Below are positions 27,136 to 35,085 of a DNA stretch of 64,000 nt, piece after piece. The notes under the pieces were generated by a model. That model ran no database searches and was not told where the DNA came from. It was given only the letters and a program-made list of their open reading frames with translations. This DNA is from Sphingomonas kyeonggiensis (GTDB lineage Bacteria; Pseudomonadota; Alphaproteobacteria; Sphingomonadales; Sphingomonadaceae), in contig NZ_JAUSTJ010000001.1 of the NCBI RefSeq assembly GCF_030812785.1, positions 682,001 to 746,000 of the forward strand. The letters are read 5' to 3'. Both the position numbers and the translations under genes were made by a program. The first letter of the stretch is position 1. Every line of letters starts with the position of its first letter.

Positions 27136-28203
27136 CTAGCCTGCCAGGCGCGCCGGATCGACCACGACGTGGCGGATCCGCTGCCGGTTCCAGGTATAGG
27201 TGATGTGCACCAGCCCGTCCGCCGACTGGATCACCGCCGGATAGGCATAGCCTTCGGGCAGGGGCTCAGTCTCCAGCGTCAATGCCGGGCGCCAGTGCAC
27301 CCCGTCGCGCGAGATCGCGATGTTGAGCGGATAGCGTCTGCCCTTGCCGGGCGTGTCGGGCTGCTGCGCGGCATGGTTGTAGACGATCAGCTGGCGCCCG
27401 TCCTTCAGCGTTACTGCATCGGTGCCCGAATTGGGGTTGGGCAGATCGACCGCGAACAGCTTTCCCCAGCTCTTCCCTTCATCGGCGGACTGGGCAGCGA
27501 CCAGCACGCCCTGGCGCGAACGGGCGATCGCCTCCAGCTTGCCGCCAGGCAGGAACAGGATGCTCGGCTGGATGGCATCGAAGCGCGCCTCGGGATCGAC
27601 GGGTACCGGCGCCGTTTGGGTCCAGCTCCGGCCGCTATCCTCGCTGCGCTCGAAATGCAGCTTCCATTCCCAGGTCGAGCCATTCTCGGTGCTCGACGGC
27701 GCGAGCCACGCGCCACTGCGCAGCACCACCGGCTTGTTCTTGATCGGGCCGAGCATGCCCTCCGGCAGCCGCTGCGGCTTGCTCCAGCTGCGCCCGCCAT
27801 CGGGGGAGGTGACAACCATGCCCCACCAGCTCTGCGGGCTCGGGCCGAGCTTGTAGTAGAGGTGCAGCGGCCCGGCCGGATCCTGGAACAGCACCGGATT
27901 CCAGGTGGGCAAGCGGGTGCCGTCGGGCTGGATGCCGTTGGCGACAGACCTTGGCGTCTCCCAGCCCTTTGCGTCGCGTCGCGCGAACCAGATCTCCACA
28001 TCGGGACTGCGCTCGTGCGTGCCGCCGAACCAGGCCGCGGCAAGTGCGCCGTTACGGGTCTGGACGATCGTCGAGGCATGGCTCTGGGGATAGGGCGCTT
28101 GCTGATAGACGAACTCGCGCAGAAGCACCGCGTCCCGCCGCGGCGCGGCCCATGAGGACGCCGAGACCGGCAGCGCCAGGGCGAGCATCAGCATGCGGAT
28201 CAT
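27136..28203 (-). CDS. Secreted sialidase-like beta-propeller protein
   Basis: This 355-aa protein has a signal peptide (MIRMLMLALALPVSASSWA) and several Asp-box (S-x-D-x-G-x-x-W) repeats: SPDGGRSWSKP, SEDSGRSWTQT, SADEGKSWGKL and SRDGVHWRP. The N-terminal SHASTIVQTRNGALAAAWFG and GTHERSPDVEIWFAR match the COG4692 predicted neuraminidase family. Some relatives act on sialic acid and others on plant or bacterial glycans, so the substrate is open. It is convergent with the esterase gene (2-base gap) and lies 13 bases after an ABC ATPase gene. Confidence 0.82.
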   Translation of the reverse strand: MIRMLMLALALPVSASSWAAPRRDAVLLREFVYQQAPYPQSHASTIVQTRNGALAAAWFGGTHERSPDVEIWFARRDAKGWETPRSVANGIQPDGTRLPTWNPVLFQDPAGPLHLYYKLGPSPQSWWGMVVTSPDGGRSWSKPQRLPEGMLGPIKNKPVVLRSGAWLAPSSTENGSTWEWKLHFERSEDSGRSWTQTAPVPVDPEARFDAIQPSILFLPGGKLEAIARSRQGVLVAAQSADEGKSWGKLFAVDLPNPNSGTDAVTLKDGRQLIVYNHAAQQPDTPGKGRRYPLNIAISRDGVHWRPALTLETEPLPEGYAYPAVIQSADGLVHITYTWNRQRIRHVVVDPARLAG

Positions 28204-28216
28204 CGCCAGGCCAGCT

Positions 28217-29146
28217 TCAGCCGTTCGCCGCCCGGGTCAGGTTCAGGAACACATCCTCCAGGTCCGCCTCGCGGGTCGAGACGTCGACGATGCCGAGCCC
28301 CGCGCCCTGCACCGCGCCCAGCACTTCGCCGGCATTCGCCTGGTCCTTGCGATAGGTGATGACCAGGGTGCGCTCGCCCTTCATCTCCACCTTCTGGAAA
28401 CAGGCATTGGCCGGCGGCGTCGCCACGTCGCGGTCGACGGTGACCTCGACCACCTTCTCCTGCGCCATGCCGACCAGCTCGCGGGTCGGCTTGTTGGCGA
28501 TCAGCTTGCCATGGTTGATGATCGCGATCCGGTCGCAGAGCTGCTCGGCTTCCTCGAGATAATGGGTGGTCAGCACCACCGTGACGCCGCGCTGGTTGAG
28601 CTCGCGGACATAGGCCCAGAGCTGCTGGCGCAGCTCGACGTCGACACCGGCGGTCGGCTCGTCGAGGACGAGGACGGGCGGCGAATGGACCATCGCCTTG
28701 GCGACCATCAGCCGGCGCTTCATCCCGCCCGACAGCGTGCGCGAATAGGCGTCGGCCTTGTCCTCCAGATGGACGGCGCGCAGCAGCGCCATCGCATCGA
28801 ACCTGCCCTTGGGCACGCCGTAGAGCCCGGCCTGGATCTCCAGCGTCTCCTTCGGCGTGAAGAAGGGATCGAAGATGATCTCCTGGTTGACGATGCCGAT
28901 GCTCGCCTTGGCGTTGCGCGGATGCGCGTCCACGTCGAAGCCCCAGATCGACACCGAGCCGCCGCTCTTGTTGACCAGCCCCGCCAGGATGTTGATCAGC
29001 GTCGACTTGCCCGCGCCGTTCGGCCCGAGCAGCCCGAATATCTGTCCCCGGGGCACGTCGAAGGTCACCCCGTCCAGGGCGCGCTTGCCGCCCTGATAGG
29101 TCTTGCAGAGATCCTGGATCGCGATCGCAGCCTGAGTCATGCGCAC
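28217..29146 (-). CDS. ABC transporter ATP-binding protein (ABC-2/DRA type)
   Basis: The 309-aa ATPase has Walker A (GLLGPNGAGKSTLINILAG), Q-loop region (IGIVNQEIIFDPFFTPKETL), the signature LSGGMKRRLMVAKAMV, Walker B (VLVLDEPTAGVD) and the H-loop (VLTTHYLEEAEQLCD). The C-terminal extension with a degenerate regulatory domain is typical of drug/export ABC-2 ATPases. No permease gene is adjacent in the window; a sialidase-like gene follows instead, so its membrane partner must be encoded elsewhere. Confidence 0.93.
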   Translation of the reverse strand: MRMTQAAIAIQDLCKTYQGGKRALDGVTFDVPRGQIFGLLGPNGAGKSTLINILAGLVNKSGGSVSIWGFDVDAHPRNAKASIGIVNQEIIFDPFFTPKETLEIQAGLYGVPKGRFDAMALLRAVHLEDKADAYSRTLSGGMKRRLMVAKAMVHSPPVLVLDEPTAGVDVELRQQLWAYVRELNQRGVTVVLTTHYLEEAEQLCDRIAIINHGKLIANKPTRELVGMAQEKVVEVTVDRDVATPPANACFQKVEMKGERTLVITYRKDQANAGEVLGAVQGAGLGIVDVSTREADLEDVFLNLTRAANG

Positions 29147-29204
29147 CGCATAAGGCTGCGCGCGGGCGATTGCGAGCCCTCGCAGTGCTTGCTATCGGCG
29201 ACTC

Positions 29205-29438
29205 ATGACCGCGCAACAGCCCGAACTGATCCGCACCGCCTCCGCCCGCGTCGCCTGTGACGGCACCGGCCCCGGCCTGCCCGCCGCGCTGGGCCATCCG
29301 CGCGTGTTCCTGCAGATCGACGAGCATGGCTATGTCGATTGCGGCTATTGCGACCGCCGCTTCGTGCTGATCGGCGGCCCGGCCGACGGCGCCGACCAGA
29401 GCCAGCTGCCCGACCACCCGGCTGGCGCCAGCATTTAA
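29205..29438 (+). CDS. CHCC zinc-finger domain protein (NDUFS6-like)
   Basis: This 77-aa protein contains the zf-CHCC arrangement: Cys in RVACDG, His in LGHPRVFLQID and the Cys pair in VDCGYCDRRFVL. This is the zinc-binding module found in the mitochondrial complex I subunit NDUFS6 and in small alphaproteobacterial proteins. A role with respiratory complex I is inferred from homology. tldD starts 18 bases downstream, so they are likely cotranscribed. Confidence 0.88.
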   Translation: MTAQQPELIRTASARVACDGTGPGLPAALGHPRVFLQIDEHGYVDCGYCDRRFVLIGGPADGADQSQLPDHPAGASI

Positions 29439-29456
29439 AGCGCCTATATCGGCGGG

Positions 29457-30884
29457 ATGAGCATTCCCTCCGATCCGCGCAGCTATATCTATCGCGACTC
29501 GCTCGATCCCGAGACCGCCGCGAAGCTTACCGCCGAGGCGCTGGCCAGCGCCGAGGATGGCGAACTCTATCTGCAATATCGCAAGACCGAGGCGTTCGGC
29601 TTCGACGATGGCCGGCTGAAGACCGCCTCGTTCGACACCCAGTCGGGCTTCGGCCTGCGCGCCGTCTCGGGCGAGACCACCGCCTTCGCCCATGCCAACG
29701 AGATCTCGCCCGCCGCAATCCGCCGCGCGGCCGAGACGATGGCGCTGATCGATCCGGCCAAGCAGGGCAAGGCCCCGCCGCCCCAGGGCAACAACCGCCA
29801 TCTCTACACCCATCAGGACCCGCTCGACCTGGTGCCCTTCGCCGACAAGGTGAACCTCTGCCAGTCGATCGATGCGGCGGCCCGCGCCCGCGATCCGCGC
29901 GTCCAGCAGGTCTCTGTCGGGCTCACCGGCTCGTGGAGCGTGGTCGAGATCGTCCGGCCCGACGGCTTCATCGCCACCGATGTCCGCCCGCTCGTCCGCC
30001 TCAACGTCTCGATCGTCGTCGAGCAGAACGGCCGGCGCGAGACCGGCAGCTTCGGCATGGGCGGCCGCACCCTCTACGACAATCTCTTCCAGCCCGAGAC
30101 TTGGAACCGCGCGATCGACGAGGCGCTGGCCCAGGCGCTGGTCAATCTCGACGCCGTCGATGCGCCGGCCGGTGACATGACCGTGCTCTGTGGCCCCGGC
30201 TGGCCCGGCGTGCTGCTCCACGAAGCGGTGGGCCACGGCCTCGAAGGCGATTTCAACCGCAAGGGCACCTCGGCCTTTTCCGGGCGGATCGGCGAGCGCG
30301 TCGCGGCGCCGGGCGTCACCGTGGTCGATGACGGCTCGATCCTCGACCGTCGCGGCTCGCTGTCGATCGACGACGAAGGTACGCCGACGCGCGAGACCAT
30401 CCTGATCGAGGACGGCATCCTCAAGGGCTATATGCAGGACCGGCTCAACGCTCGGCTGATGGGCGTCGAGCCCACCGGCAACGGCCGGCGCGAATCCTTC
30501 CAGCATGCCCCGATGCCGCGCATGACCAATACCTTCATGAAGGGCGGCAAGGACGATCCGGCCGAGCTGCTCAGCCGCGTCAAGAAGGGCATCTTCGCCA
30601 AGTCGTTCGGCGGCGGCCAGGTCGACATCGTCTCGGGCAAGTTCGTCTTCTCCTGCACCGAGGCCTATCTGATCGAGAACGGCAAGCTCGGTGCCCCGAT
30701 CAAGGGCGCGACTTTGATCGGCGACGGCCCCACGGTGCTGAACAAGGTCACCGGCATCGGCAACGACTTCGCGCTCGACGAAGGCGTCGGCATGTGCGGC
30801 AAGGGCGGACAGAGCGTCCCAGCCGGCGTCGGCCAGCCGACCCTGCTGGTCGAGGGGCTGACCGTGGGCGGCACTGCGGCCTGA
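29457..30884 (+). CDS. tldD: Metalloprotease TldD
   Basis: TldD works with TldE/PmbA as a heterodimeric zinc protease that trims unfolded peptides, for example microcin B17 leader or CcdA. The 475-aa protein has the zinc motif HEAVGHGLEGDFNRKG (HExxxH), GERVAAPGVTVVDDGSI, FVFSCTEAYLIENGKLGAPI (third ligand Cys region) and GMCGKGGQSVPAGVGQPTLL. In E. coli TldD/E degrades the CcdA antitoxin. A ccdAB pair lies only one gene downstream here, although on the opposite strand; any functional link is speculative. Confidence 0.95.
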   Translation: MSIPSDPRSYIYRDSLDPETAAKLTAEALASAEDGELYLQYRKTEAFGFDDGRLKTASFDTQSGFGLRAVSGETTAFAHANEISPAAIRRAAETMALIDPAKQGKAPPPQGNNRHLYTHQDPLDLVPFADKVNLCQSIDAAARARDPRVQQVSVGLTGSWSVVEIVRPDGFIATDVRPLVRLNVSIVVEQNGRRETGSFGMGGRTLYDNLFQPETWNRAIDEALAQALVNLDAVDAPAGDMTVLCGPGWPGVLLHEAVGHGLEGDFNRKGTSAFSGRIGERVAAPGVTVVDDGSILDRRGSLSIDDEGTPTRETILIEDGILKGYMQDRLNARLMGVEPTGNGRRESFQHAPMPRMTNTFMKGGKDDPAELLSRVKKGIFAKSFGGGQVDIVSGKFVFSCTEAYLIENGKLGAPIKGATLIGDGPTVLNKVTGIGNDFALDEGVGMCGKGGQSVPAGVGQPTLLVEGLTVGGTAA

Positions 30885-30905
30885 CGCGAAAAGGGGAGGC
30901 GGCCA

Positions 30906-31466
30906 ATGGGGTGGTTTTCGAGAGCGAGGAAGCTCGAGGACCGCACCATGGAAATCCTCGGTCGCCACATCGACCGGGACTTCACCGTCTATCCCCTCGG
31001 CGAAGGCGCGGCGTTGGCGGGCGAAGTGCGGGCACTGGGCGAGCGTTTCGGCGTCGCCTTTCCCGATTCGATCGTCGCCCATCTGAGCGGCCGCTTCCCG
31101 GGTACCATCCTGCTCGCCTCCGAACAGGTCTGGCCGCGCCCGCAACCGCTCGACGTCGCGCCCTTCTGGCAGTTCCTCTACGGCGTCCACAGCTTCACGC
31201 CGCTCACCACCAGCGAGGACTGGATGCGGCTCGATCTGGTCGCGCGCGATTTCCAGGCCGCGAGCGGGCACCGCGCCGTGCCGGTCCTCAAGCGGATCGG
31301 CGACGCCAATCTGATGTGCGTCGATTCGAACGGCAATCTGCTCGACTATGATCACGAGCAAGGCGGCCTGACTCCGACCGGCCTCGACTTCTGGGATCTA
31401 TTCGAACGCGAAGTCCGCGAACTGGTCGAACGCAGGCACCGACTGGTGCGGGAGCGGGCGGGGTGA
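30906..31466 (+). CDS. SMI1/KNR4 (SUKH) family protein
   Basis: The 186-aa protein shows the SUKH-type arrangement: an N-terminal amphipathic region, FGVAFPDSIVAHLSGRFPGT, and a C-terminal AVPVLKRIGDANLMCVDSNG-NLLDYDHEQG core, ending in a helix (DLFEREVRELVERRHRLVRE). Many bacterial SUKH proteins are immunity proteins against contact-dependent or polymorphic toxins. No cognate toxin is seen nearby, so a lone immunity or regulatory role is possible. It follows tldD after 21 bases. Confidence 0.72.
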   Translation: MGWFSRARKLEDRTMEILGRHIDRDFTVYPLGEGAALAGEVRALGERFGVAFPDSIVAHLSGRFPGTILLASEQVWPRPQPLDVAPFWQFLYGVHSFTPLTTSEDWMRLDLVARDFQAASGHRAVPVLKRIGDANLMCVDSNGNLLDYDHEQGGLTPTGLDFWDLFEREVRELVERRHRLVRERAG

Positions 31467-31498
31467 ACGCTGCGCTGGACCGATCGGATGACGGCAGT

Positions 31499-31795
31499 TC
31501 AGACCCCGCCCAGCAACACGTCGATCGCGCCGATGATCCTGAAGCGATGCTGCGCCAGCGATGCGACCAACTCGCGCAGATCCGATGTCCGGATTGCCGC
31601 CGCGAGTTCGGTCATCAGTATCAGTTCCTCGCCCTCGACATCGAAGCGGGGATGCAGGCGCGGTGTGGTTGGAGCAGCGGCCTCCTGCCGCATCAGTGGT
31701 ACGACCAGGCGCGTTCCGATCTCCGCGAAGATGTCAGCCTGAACGTCGAGCACCAGGCCGCCGCCCTGCATGCGATAGACGTCGAATTGCGCCAT
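31499..31795 (-). CDS. ccdB: CcdB-like toxin
   Basis: The 98-aa protein resembles CcdB, a DNA gyrase poison: QFDVYRMQGGGLVLDVQADI, TRLVVPLMRQEAAAP and EGEELILMTELAAAI align with the classical fold. The C-terminus ends IIGAIDVLLGGV. In F-plasmid CcdB the last three residues, Trp-Gly-Ile, are required for gyrase poisoning; here the Trp position is Gly and the Ile is Val, so toxicity cannot be assumed. The gene overlaps the ccdA stop by one base. Confidence 0.88.
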   Translation of the reverse strand: MAQFDVYRMQGGGLVLDVQADIFAEIGTRLVVPLMRQEAAAPTTPRLHPRFDVEGEELILMTELAAAIRTSDLRELVASLAQHRFRIIGAIDVLLGGV

Positions 31796-32040
31796 CAGAA
31801 CTGGCGGTATTTTTCGAGCGGCAAGCCGTTCTCTTCGACCCAGCGATTATGCGCGTCGATCCACTCGCGATTCTCTTCCGTCCATTTCCGGTTGCGCTCG
31901 GCCTTCGCCGCGTCCCGCAGCGCGGCTTCGCAGATTTGCGAGAGGTTGATCCCCACCTCGCGCGCCGCGGCGACCACGCCGGTGTCGAGCGAGAGATTGA
32001 CAGCCTTGCGCTTGCCGGAGGAAAGGGCATCATGCTTCAT
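31795..32040 (-). CDS. ccdA: CcdA-like antitoxin
   Basis: The 81-aa antitoxin has an N-terminal ribbon-helix-helix DNA-binding region (KRKAVNLSLDTGVVAAAREV) and a C-terminal toxin-wrapping segment (RNRKWTEENREWIDAHNRWV). The ATG at 32040 (MKHDALSSG) is preferred to an in-frame TTG two codons upstream because it sits exactly after a near-consensus promoter. It should bind the ATGCGC repeats just upstream and repress its own transcription, as known for CcdA-CcdB complexes. Confidence 0.9.
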   Translation of the reverse strand: MKHDALSSGKRKAVNLSLDTGVVAAAREVGINLSQICEAALRDAAKAERNRKWTEENREWIDAHNRWVEENGLPLEKYRQF

Positions 32041-32075
32041 GCGCAAGAATTATGCGCATGGGTAATGCGCGTCAA
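32041..32075 (-). promoter_or_regulatory. ccdAB promoter and ATGCGC-repeat operator
   Basis: On the minus strand a -35 (TTGACG, 32070-32075) and a -10 (CATAAT, 32049-32054) are separated by 15 bases. The expected transcription start falls within a base or two of the ccdA ATG at 32040, so the mRNA would be leaderless or nearly so. Three TGCGC(A/G) repeats (near 32040, 32053 and 32066) overlap the promoter and are the likely operator. The -35 also overlaps the AAGGAG ribosome-binding site of the divergent DUF5996 gene. Confidence 0.65.
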
Positions 32076-32084
32076 GGAGCCCAT

Positions 32085-33011
32085 ATGATCCTCCCCGAGC
32101 TCGACTGGACCCGCTGGCGCGAGACCGCTCAGCATCTCCACCTCGTCACCCAGATCATCGGCAAGGTCCGCCTCGCCCGGACGCCCTGGCTCAACCATAG
32201 CTGGCACGTGGTGCTCTATCCCGCGGCCTGGGGGCTCACAACCGGCCCGGTCCCCTGCGACGATGCCACCCTGCAGCTCGACCTCGACCTGCAGGCGAGC
32301 GAGCTGCGCCTGTCCACCGACAGCGGGGGCGAGGCGGTGCTGCCGCTCGTGCCGGGCAGTATCGCCGATTTCCATGCCGCGCTGATGGCGGCGCTCGCCG
32401 CGCTCGGCACGCCGGTCGCGATCAACGGCACGCCCAGCGAGATTCCCGACGCAATCCCCTTTGCCGATGACGTGGCCGAGCGCCCCTGGGATGCCGATGC
32501 GGTGCGCGATTTCCACCGCGTGCTGCTCTGGGTCGACCGCGTCTTCCAGCAGTTCCGCACCGGTTTCCTCGGCAAGGCGAGCCCGGTGCATTTCTTCTGG
32601 GGCAGCTTCGATCTCGCGGTCACCCGCTTCTCGGGCCGTACTGCGCCGAAACATCCCGGCGGCTTTCCCGGCCTGCCCGATGCCGTGACTTGCGAAGCCT
32701 ATAGCCATGAGGAAGCCAGTGCCGGCTTCTGGCCGGGCAGCGATGCGTTTCCGAGGCCGGCCTTCTATGCCTATGGCTATCCGGCGCCCGATGGCTATGC
32801 GGACGCCAAGGTGCCGGCTCCGGGCTATTTCGACGCAAATCTCGGCGAATGGCTGCTCGACTATGACGCGGTCCGCACCGCCGAGGATCCACGCGCGACT
32901 TTGCTCGGCTTCCTCCAGGCGACCTATGACGCGGCCGCCGATCTCGGCGGATGGGACCGTGCACATCTCGAATGCGTGCCGGGCGTTCCCCGCAAGCCGC
33001 GCATCGTCTAG
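32085..33011 (+). CDS. DUF5996 family protein
   Basis: This 308-aa protein begins ILPELDWTRWRETAQHLHLV and contains VRLARTPWLNHSWHVVLYPA, SVHFFWGSFDLAVTRFSGR-like PVHFFWGSFDLAVTRFSGRT, and SHEEASAGFWPGSD, the signature of DUF5996, a family of unknown function with many conserved His/Trp residues. A strong AAGGAG lies five bases before the ATG at 32085. It is divergent from ccdA and followed at nine bases by a flavin-binding-fold gene. Confidence 0.85.
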   Translation: MILPELDWTRWRETAQHLHLVTQIIGKVRLARTPWLNHSWHVVLYPAAWGLTTGPVPCDDATLQLDLDLQASELRLSTDSGGEAVLPLVPGSIADFHAALMAALAALGTPVAINGTPSEIPDAIPFADDVAERPWDADAVRDFHRVLLWVDRVFQQFRTGFLGKASPVHFFWGSFDLAVTRFSGRTAPKHPGGFPGLPDAVTCEAYSHEEASAGFWPGSDAFPRPAFYAYGYPAPDGYADAKVPAPGYFDANLGEWLLDYDAVRTAEDPRATLLGFLQATYDAAADLGGWDRAHLECVPGVPRKPRIV

Positions 33012-33019
33012 AGCTGGGC

Positions 33020-33568
33020 ATGGCCGAGTTCTTCGATGCGCTCACCGACAGCCACCGCGCCTTCATCGCGCGTCAGCCGATGTTCTTCGTCGCGACGGCG
33101 GCGGCCGAAAGCCGGGTGAACCTCAGCCCCAAGGGCATGGACTGTTTCCGCGTGCTCGGGCCGAACCGCGTCGCCTATCTGGACGTCGCCGGATCGGGCA
33201 ACGAGACGCATGCCCATCTCGTCGCCGATGGCCGCATCACGATCATGTTCTGCGCCTTTGACAGCCCGGCGCTGATCCTGCGCCTCTATGGCCGGGGCCG
33301 GCCGGTGCTGCCGCAGGACCCGGAATGGGCTGGGCTCGCCGCGCATTTCACGCTGCTGCCCGGCACGCGCCAGATCTTCGATATCCGCGTGGAAAGCGCA
33401 CAGAACAGCTGCGGCTGGGGCGTGCCGCACATGGAGTTCGAGCGGGAGCGCGAAACGCTCAGCAAATATCATATCAAGCACGGCGCCAAGGCACGTTTCG
33501 CCAAATATGCCGTGCGCACCCACAGCATCGACGGGCTCCCCGTCCGCAACCCCAGCGAGGAACCCTGA
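33020..33568 (+). CDS. Pyridoxamine 5'-phosphate oxidase-fold protein
   Basis: The 182-aa protein (start 33020, MAEFFDALTDSHRAFIARQP) has the split-barrel flavin-binding pattern: MFFVATAAAESRVNLSPKGM, VAYLDVAGSGNETHAHL and GRITIMFCAFDSPALILRLY. The family includes FMN- or F420-dependent oxidoreductases and haem-binding proteins; the substrate is unknown. Its stop overlaps the next ATG (TGATG). Confidence 0.82.
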   Translation: MAEFFDALTDSHRAFIARQPMFFVATAAAESRVNLSPKGMDCFRVLGPNRVAYLDVAGSGNETHAHLVADGRITIMFCAFDSPALILRLYGRGRPVLPQDPEWAGLAAHFTLLPGTRQIFDIRVESAQNSCGWGVPHMEFERERETLSKYHIKHGAKARFAKYAVRTHSIDGLPVRNPSEEP

Positions 33569-33768
33569 TGGCACTTGTCGAACTCGGCCGCTTCGACCGG
33601 CAGGAAGCCTTTATCGTCCAGGGCCGGCTGGAGGATGAGGAGATCCCCAGCTTCGTCTTCGACGCCGGCACCAGCATCGCCGATGGCTCGTATCTGCTGA
33701 TCCCGGTCCGTGTGATGGTCGACGACGAGGATCTGGCGCGGGCGCGCACGATCCTCGACGCCGCCTAG
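33568..33768 (+). CDS. DUF2007-like small protein
   Basis: The 66-aa sequence (MALVELGRFDRQEAFIVQGR, then LEDEEIPSFVFDAGTSIADG, and VMVDDEDLARARTILDAA) resembles the DUF2007 putative signal-transducing protein fold, a small alpha-beta module resembling ACT/P-II domains. The function is unknown. It is coupled to the upstream flavin-fold gene by a one-base stop/start overlap. Confidence 0.75.
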   Translation: MALVELGRFDRQEAFIVQGRLEDEEIPSFVFDAGTSIADGSYLLIPVRVMVDDEDLARARTILDAA

Positions 33769-33769
33769 C

Positions 33770-34261
33770 TCAGGAAACGACCTCCACCGGGATCGTCGCG
33801 ATTCCGGTGTCGCCGCAGGAAATCGCGACCGCCTTGTACTTGGGCTGGGAGTTCCTGATCTCCGCCTTCACCTCCTGCGTCGTGATCACCTGTTGGACCG
33901 GGCCTGTCGGCGCCGTCGCGACCAGGGTGAAATGCTGGGTCGGGGGCAGGGCCTTGTCGAGAGGTCCCTGGTTGAGCACCACCGTCCATCCGCTCGTCGG
34001 GGTAGTCGCCTGTCCGGTGACGTGCAGTGTCGGGCTCGATCCCGGTCCGGGCATCGTGTCGACCCACGCCTTCCAGTCCTTGGTCGTGACCTTGGCGCAG
34101 TCATTGGTGACGGCAACATCCGCCGCGGCCGACACATTGCCGCTGTCGTTGACGATCTCGTTGACCGTGGTCGCGGGCGCGGTCTTGTTGGCGTCCGGCG
34201 CCGTGCAACTGGCGGCCAGTGCCGCGACCATGGCCAGGCAAGGCAAGGTTATGCGCTGCAT
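33770..34261 (-). CDS. Hypothetical secreted lipoprotein
   Basis: The start at 34261 (MQRITLPCLAMVAALAASCT) is supported by an AAGGGGGAGGAA ribosome-binding site and a lipoprotein signal peptide (lipobox AASC, Cys19). The 163-aa mature part is rich in Thr/Pro/Val and ends AISCGDTGIATIPVEVVS; no domain is recognised. It is convergent with the DUF2007 gene. Confidence 0.75.
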   Translation of the reverse strand: MQRITLPCLAMVAALAASCTAPDANKTAPATTVNEIVNDSGNVSAAADVAVTNDCAKVTTKDWKAWVDTMPGPGSSPTLHVTGQATTPTSGWTVVLNQGPLDKALPPTQHFTLVATAPTGPVQQVITTQEVKAEIRNSQPKYKAVAISCGDTGIATIPVEVVS

Positions 34262-34424
34262 GTTCGTTCCTCCCCCTTGGGTTTTCGAGGCAAGAAGACT
34301 GCGCGCATGGGGAGAGGAGTCAAACGACTTCGCCGCCGAAATGGACGATGCGTGCAAGTCGTTCGATTGCATATTGATAATAAAGCCAAGATTTATGCTG
34401 GCAGTGGCTGGATAGGCGCAAGGA

Positions 34425-35024
34425 TCAGGTCAGTAGCAATGCCGTCACTTTCTTGGCGATCGCGATCAGTTCGGCGCGGGGCGTGCCCGCCCGGGCACGG
34501 GTACTCAGCGAATGGATCACCGAAGAGGCGATCTGCGCATCGCCGCGCGGATCGGCACTGCCGGCCTGGGCCATCAGTTTCTCGATCCATCCGTCCTGCA
34601 GCGCCACGAACGCCGCCAGCGCCGTGCGGATGTCGGCGTCCATCACTGCCTCGGTTGCGGCGGTGTTCACTGCGATGCAGCCCGACGGGCCATGTTCGCC
34701 GGTCAGAAAGCCCTCGATCGCGCCGATGAACAGCGCCTTGAGCATCTTCTCGCGCGGATAGTTCACCCCGTGGAGTGCCGCGAAGGTCAAATCGACCACT
34801 TCGTGGGTGCGGGCCAGGCCGGCCAGGTACAGCGCCTTCTTGTCCCCGAACGCCGCATAGAGGCTCGGCCGATTCACGCCGGTAGCCGCCGCAAGCTCGT
34901 CGAGCGAGGTGTTGGCATAGCCGAGCGTGCGGAACCGCTGGGAGGCCGCGCGCAGGGCCGCCTCCTCGTCGAACTTGCGCGGACGGCCGCGTCCGCGTGG
35001 CGCTATTTTTGTATCGGTTCGCAT
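34425..35024 (-). CDS. TetR family transcriptional regulator
   Basis: The start at 35024 (MRTDTKIAPRGRGRPRKFDE) follows an AAGGA ribosome-binding site. The N-terminal helix-turn-helix is TLGYANTSLDELAAATGVNR-PSLYAAFGDKKALYLAGLART. The C-terminal ligand-binding domain has the GPSGCIAVNTAATEA segment common in regulators paired with glutathione or quinone enzymes. It is divergent from a GST gene and should repress both through the palindromes in the 61-base gap. Confidence 0.92.
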   Translation of the reverse strand: MRTDTKIAPRGRGRPRKFDEEAALRAASQRFRTLGYANTSLDELAAATGVNRPSLYAAFGDKKALYLAGLARTHEVVDLTFAALHGVNYPREKMLKALFIGAIEGFLTGEHGPSGCIAVNTAATEAVMDADIRTALAAFVALQDGWIEKLMAQAGSADPRGDAQIASSVIHSLSTRARAGTPRAELIAIAKKVTALLLT

Positions 35025-35033
35025 TAAATTCCT

Positions 35034-35068
35034 TGACCTGGTCATTTTTGTGCGAGATCGTACAAAAA
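35034..35068. promoter_or_regulatory. Putative TetR operator between tetR and GST genes
   Basis: Two adjacent palindromes fill the 61-base divergent gap: TGACC-T-GGTCA at 35034-35044, and TTTTTGT (35045-35051) paired with ACAAAAA (35062-35068) around a GATC centre. A further ATTTTTGT half-site lies inside the start of tetR near 35005. Local TetR control of both genes is the likely function. Confidence 0.6.
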
Positions 35069-35085
35069 TACAAGGGAGACTCGTC

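Noticed and set aside
28200..31361. 1053-codon frame on the minus strand
   Set aside because: Shadow of tldD, the zinc-finger gene and the ABC ATPase; no protein-like motifs.
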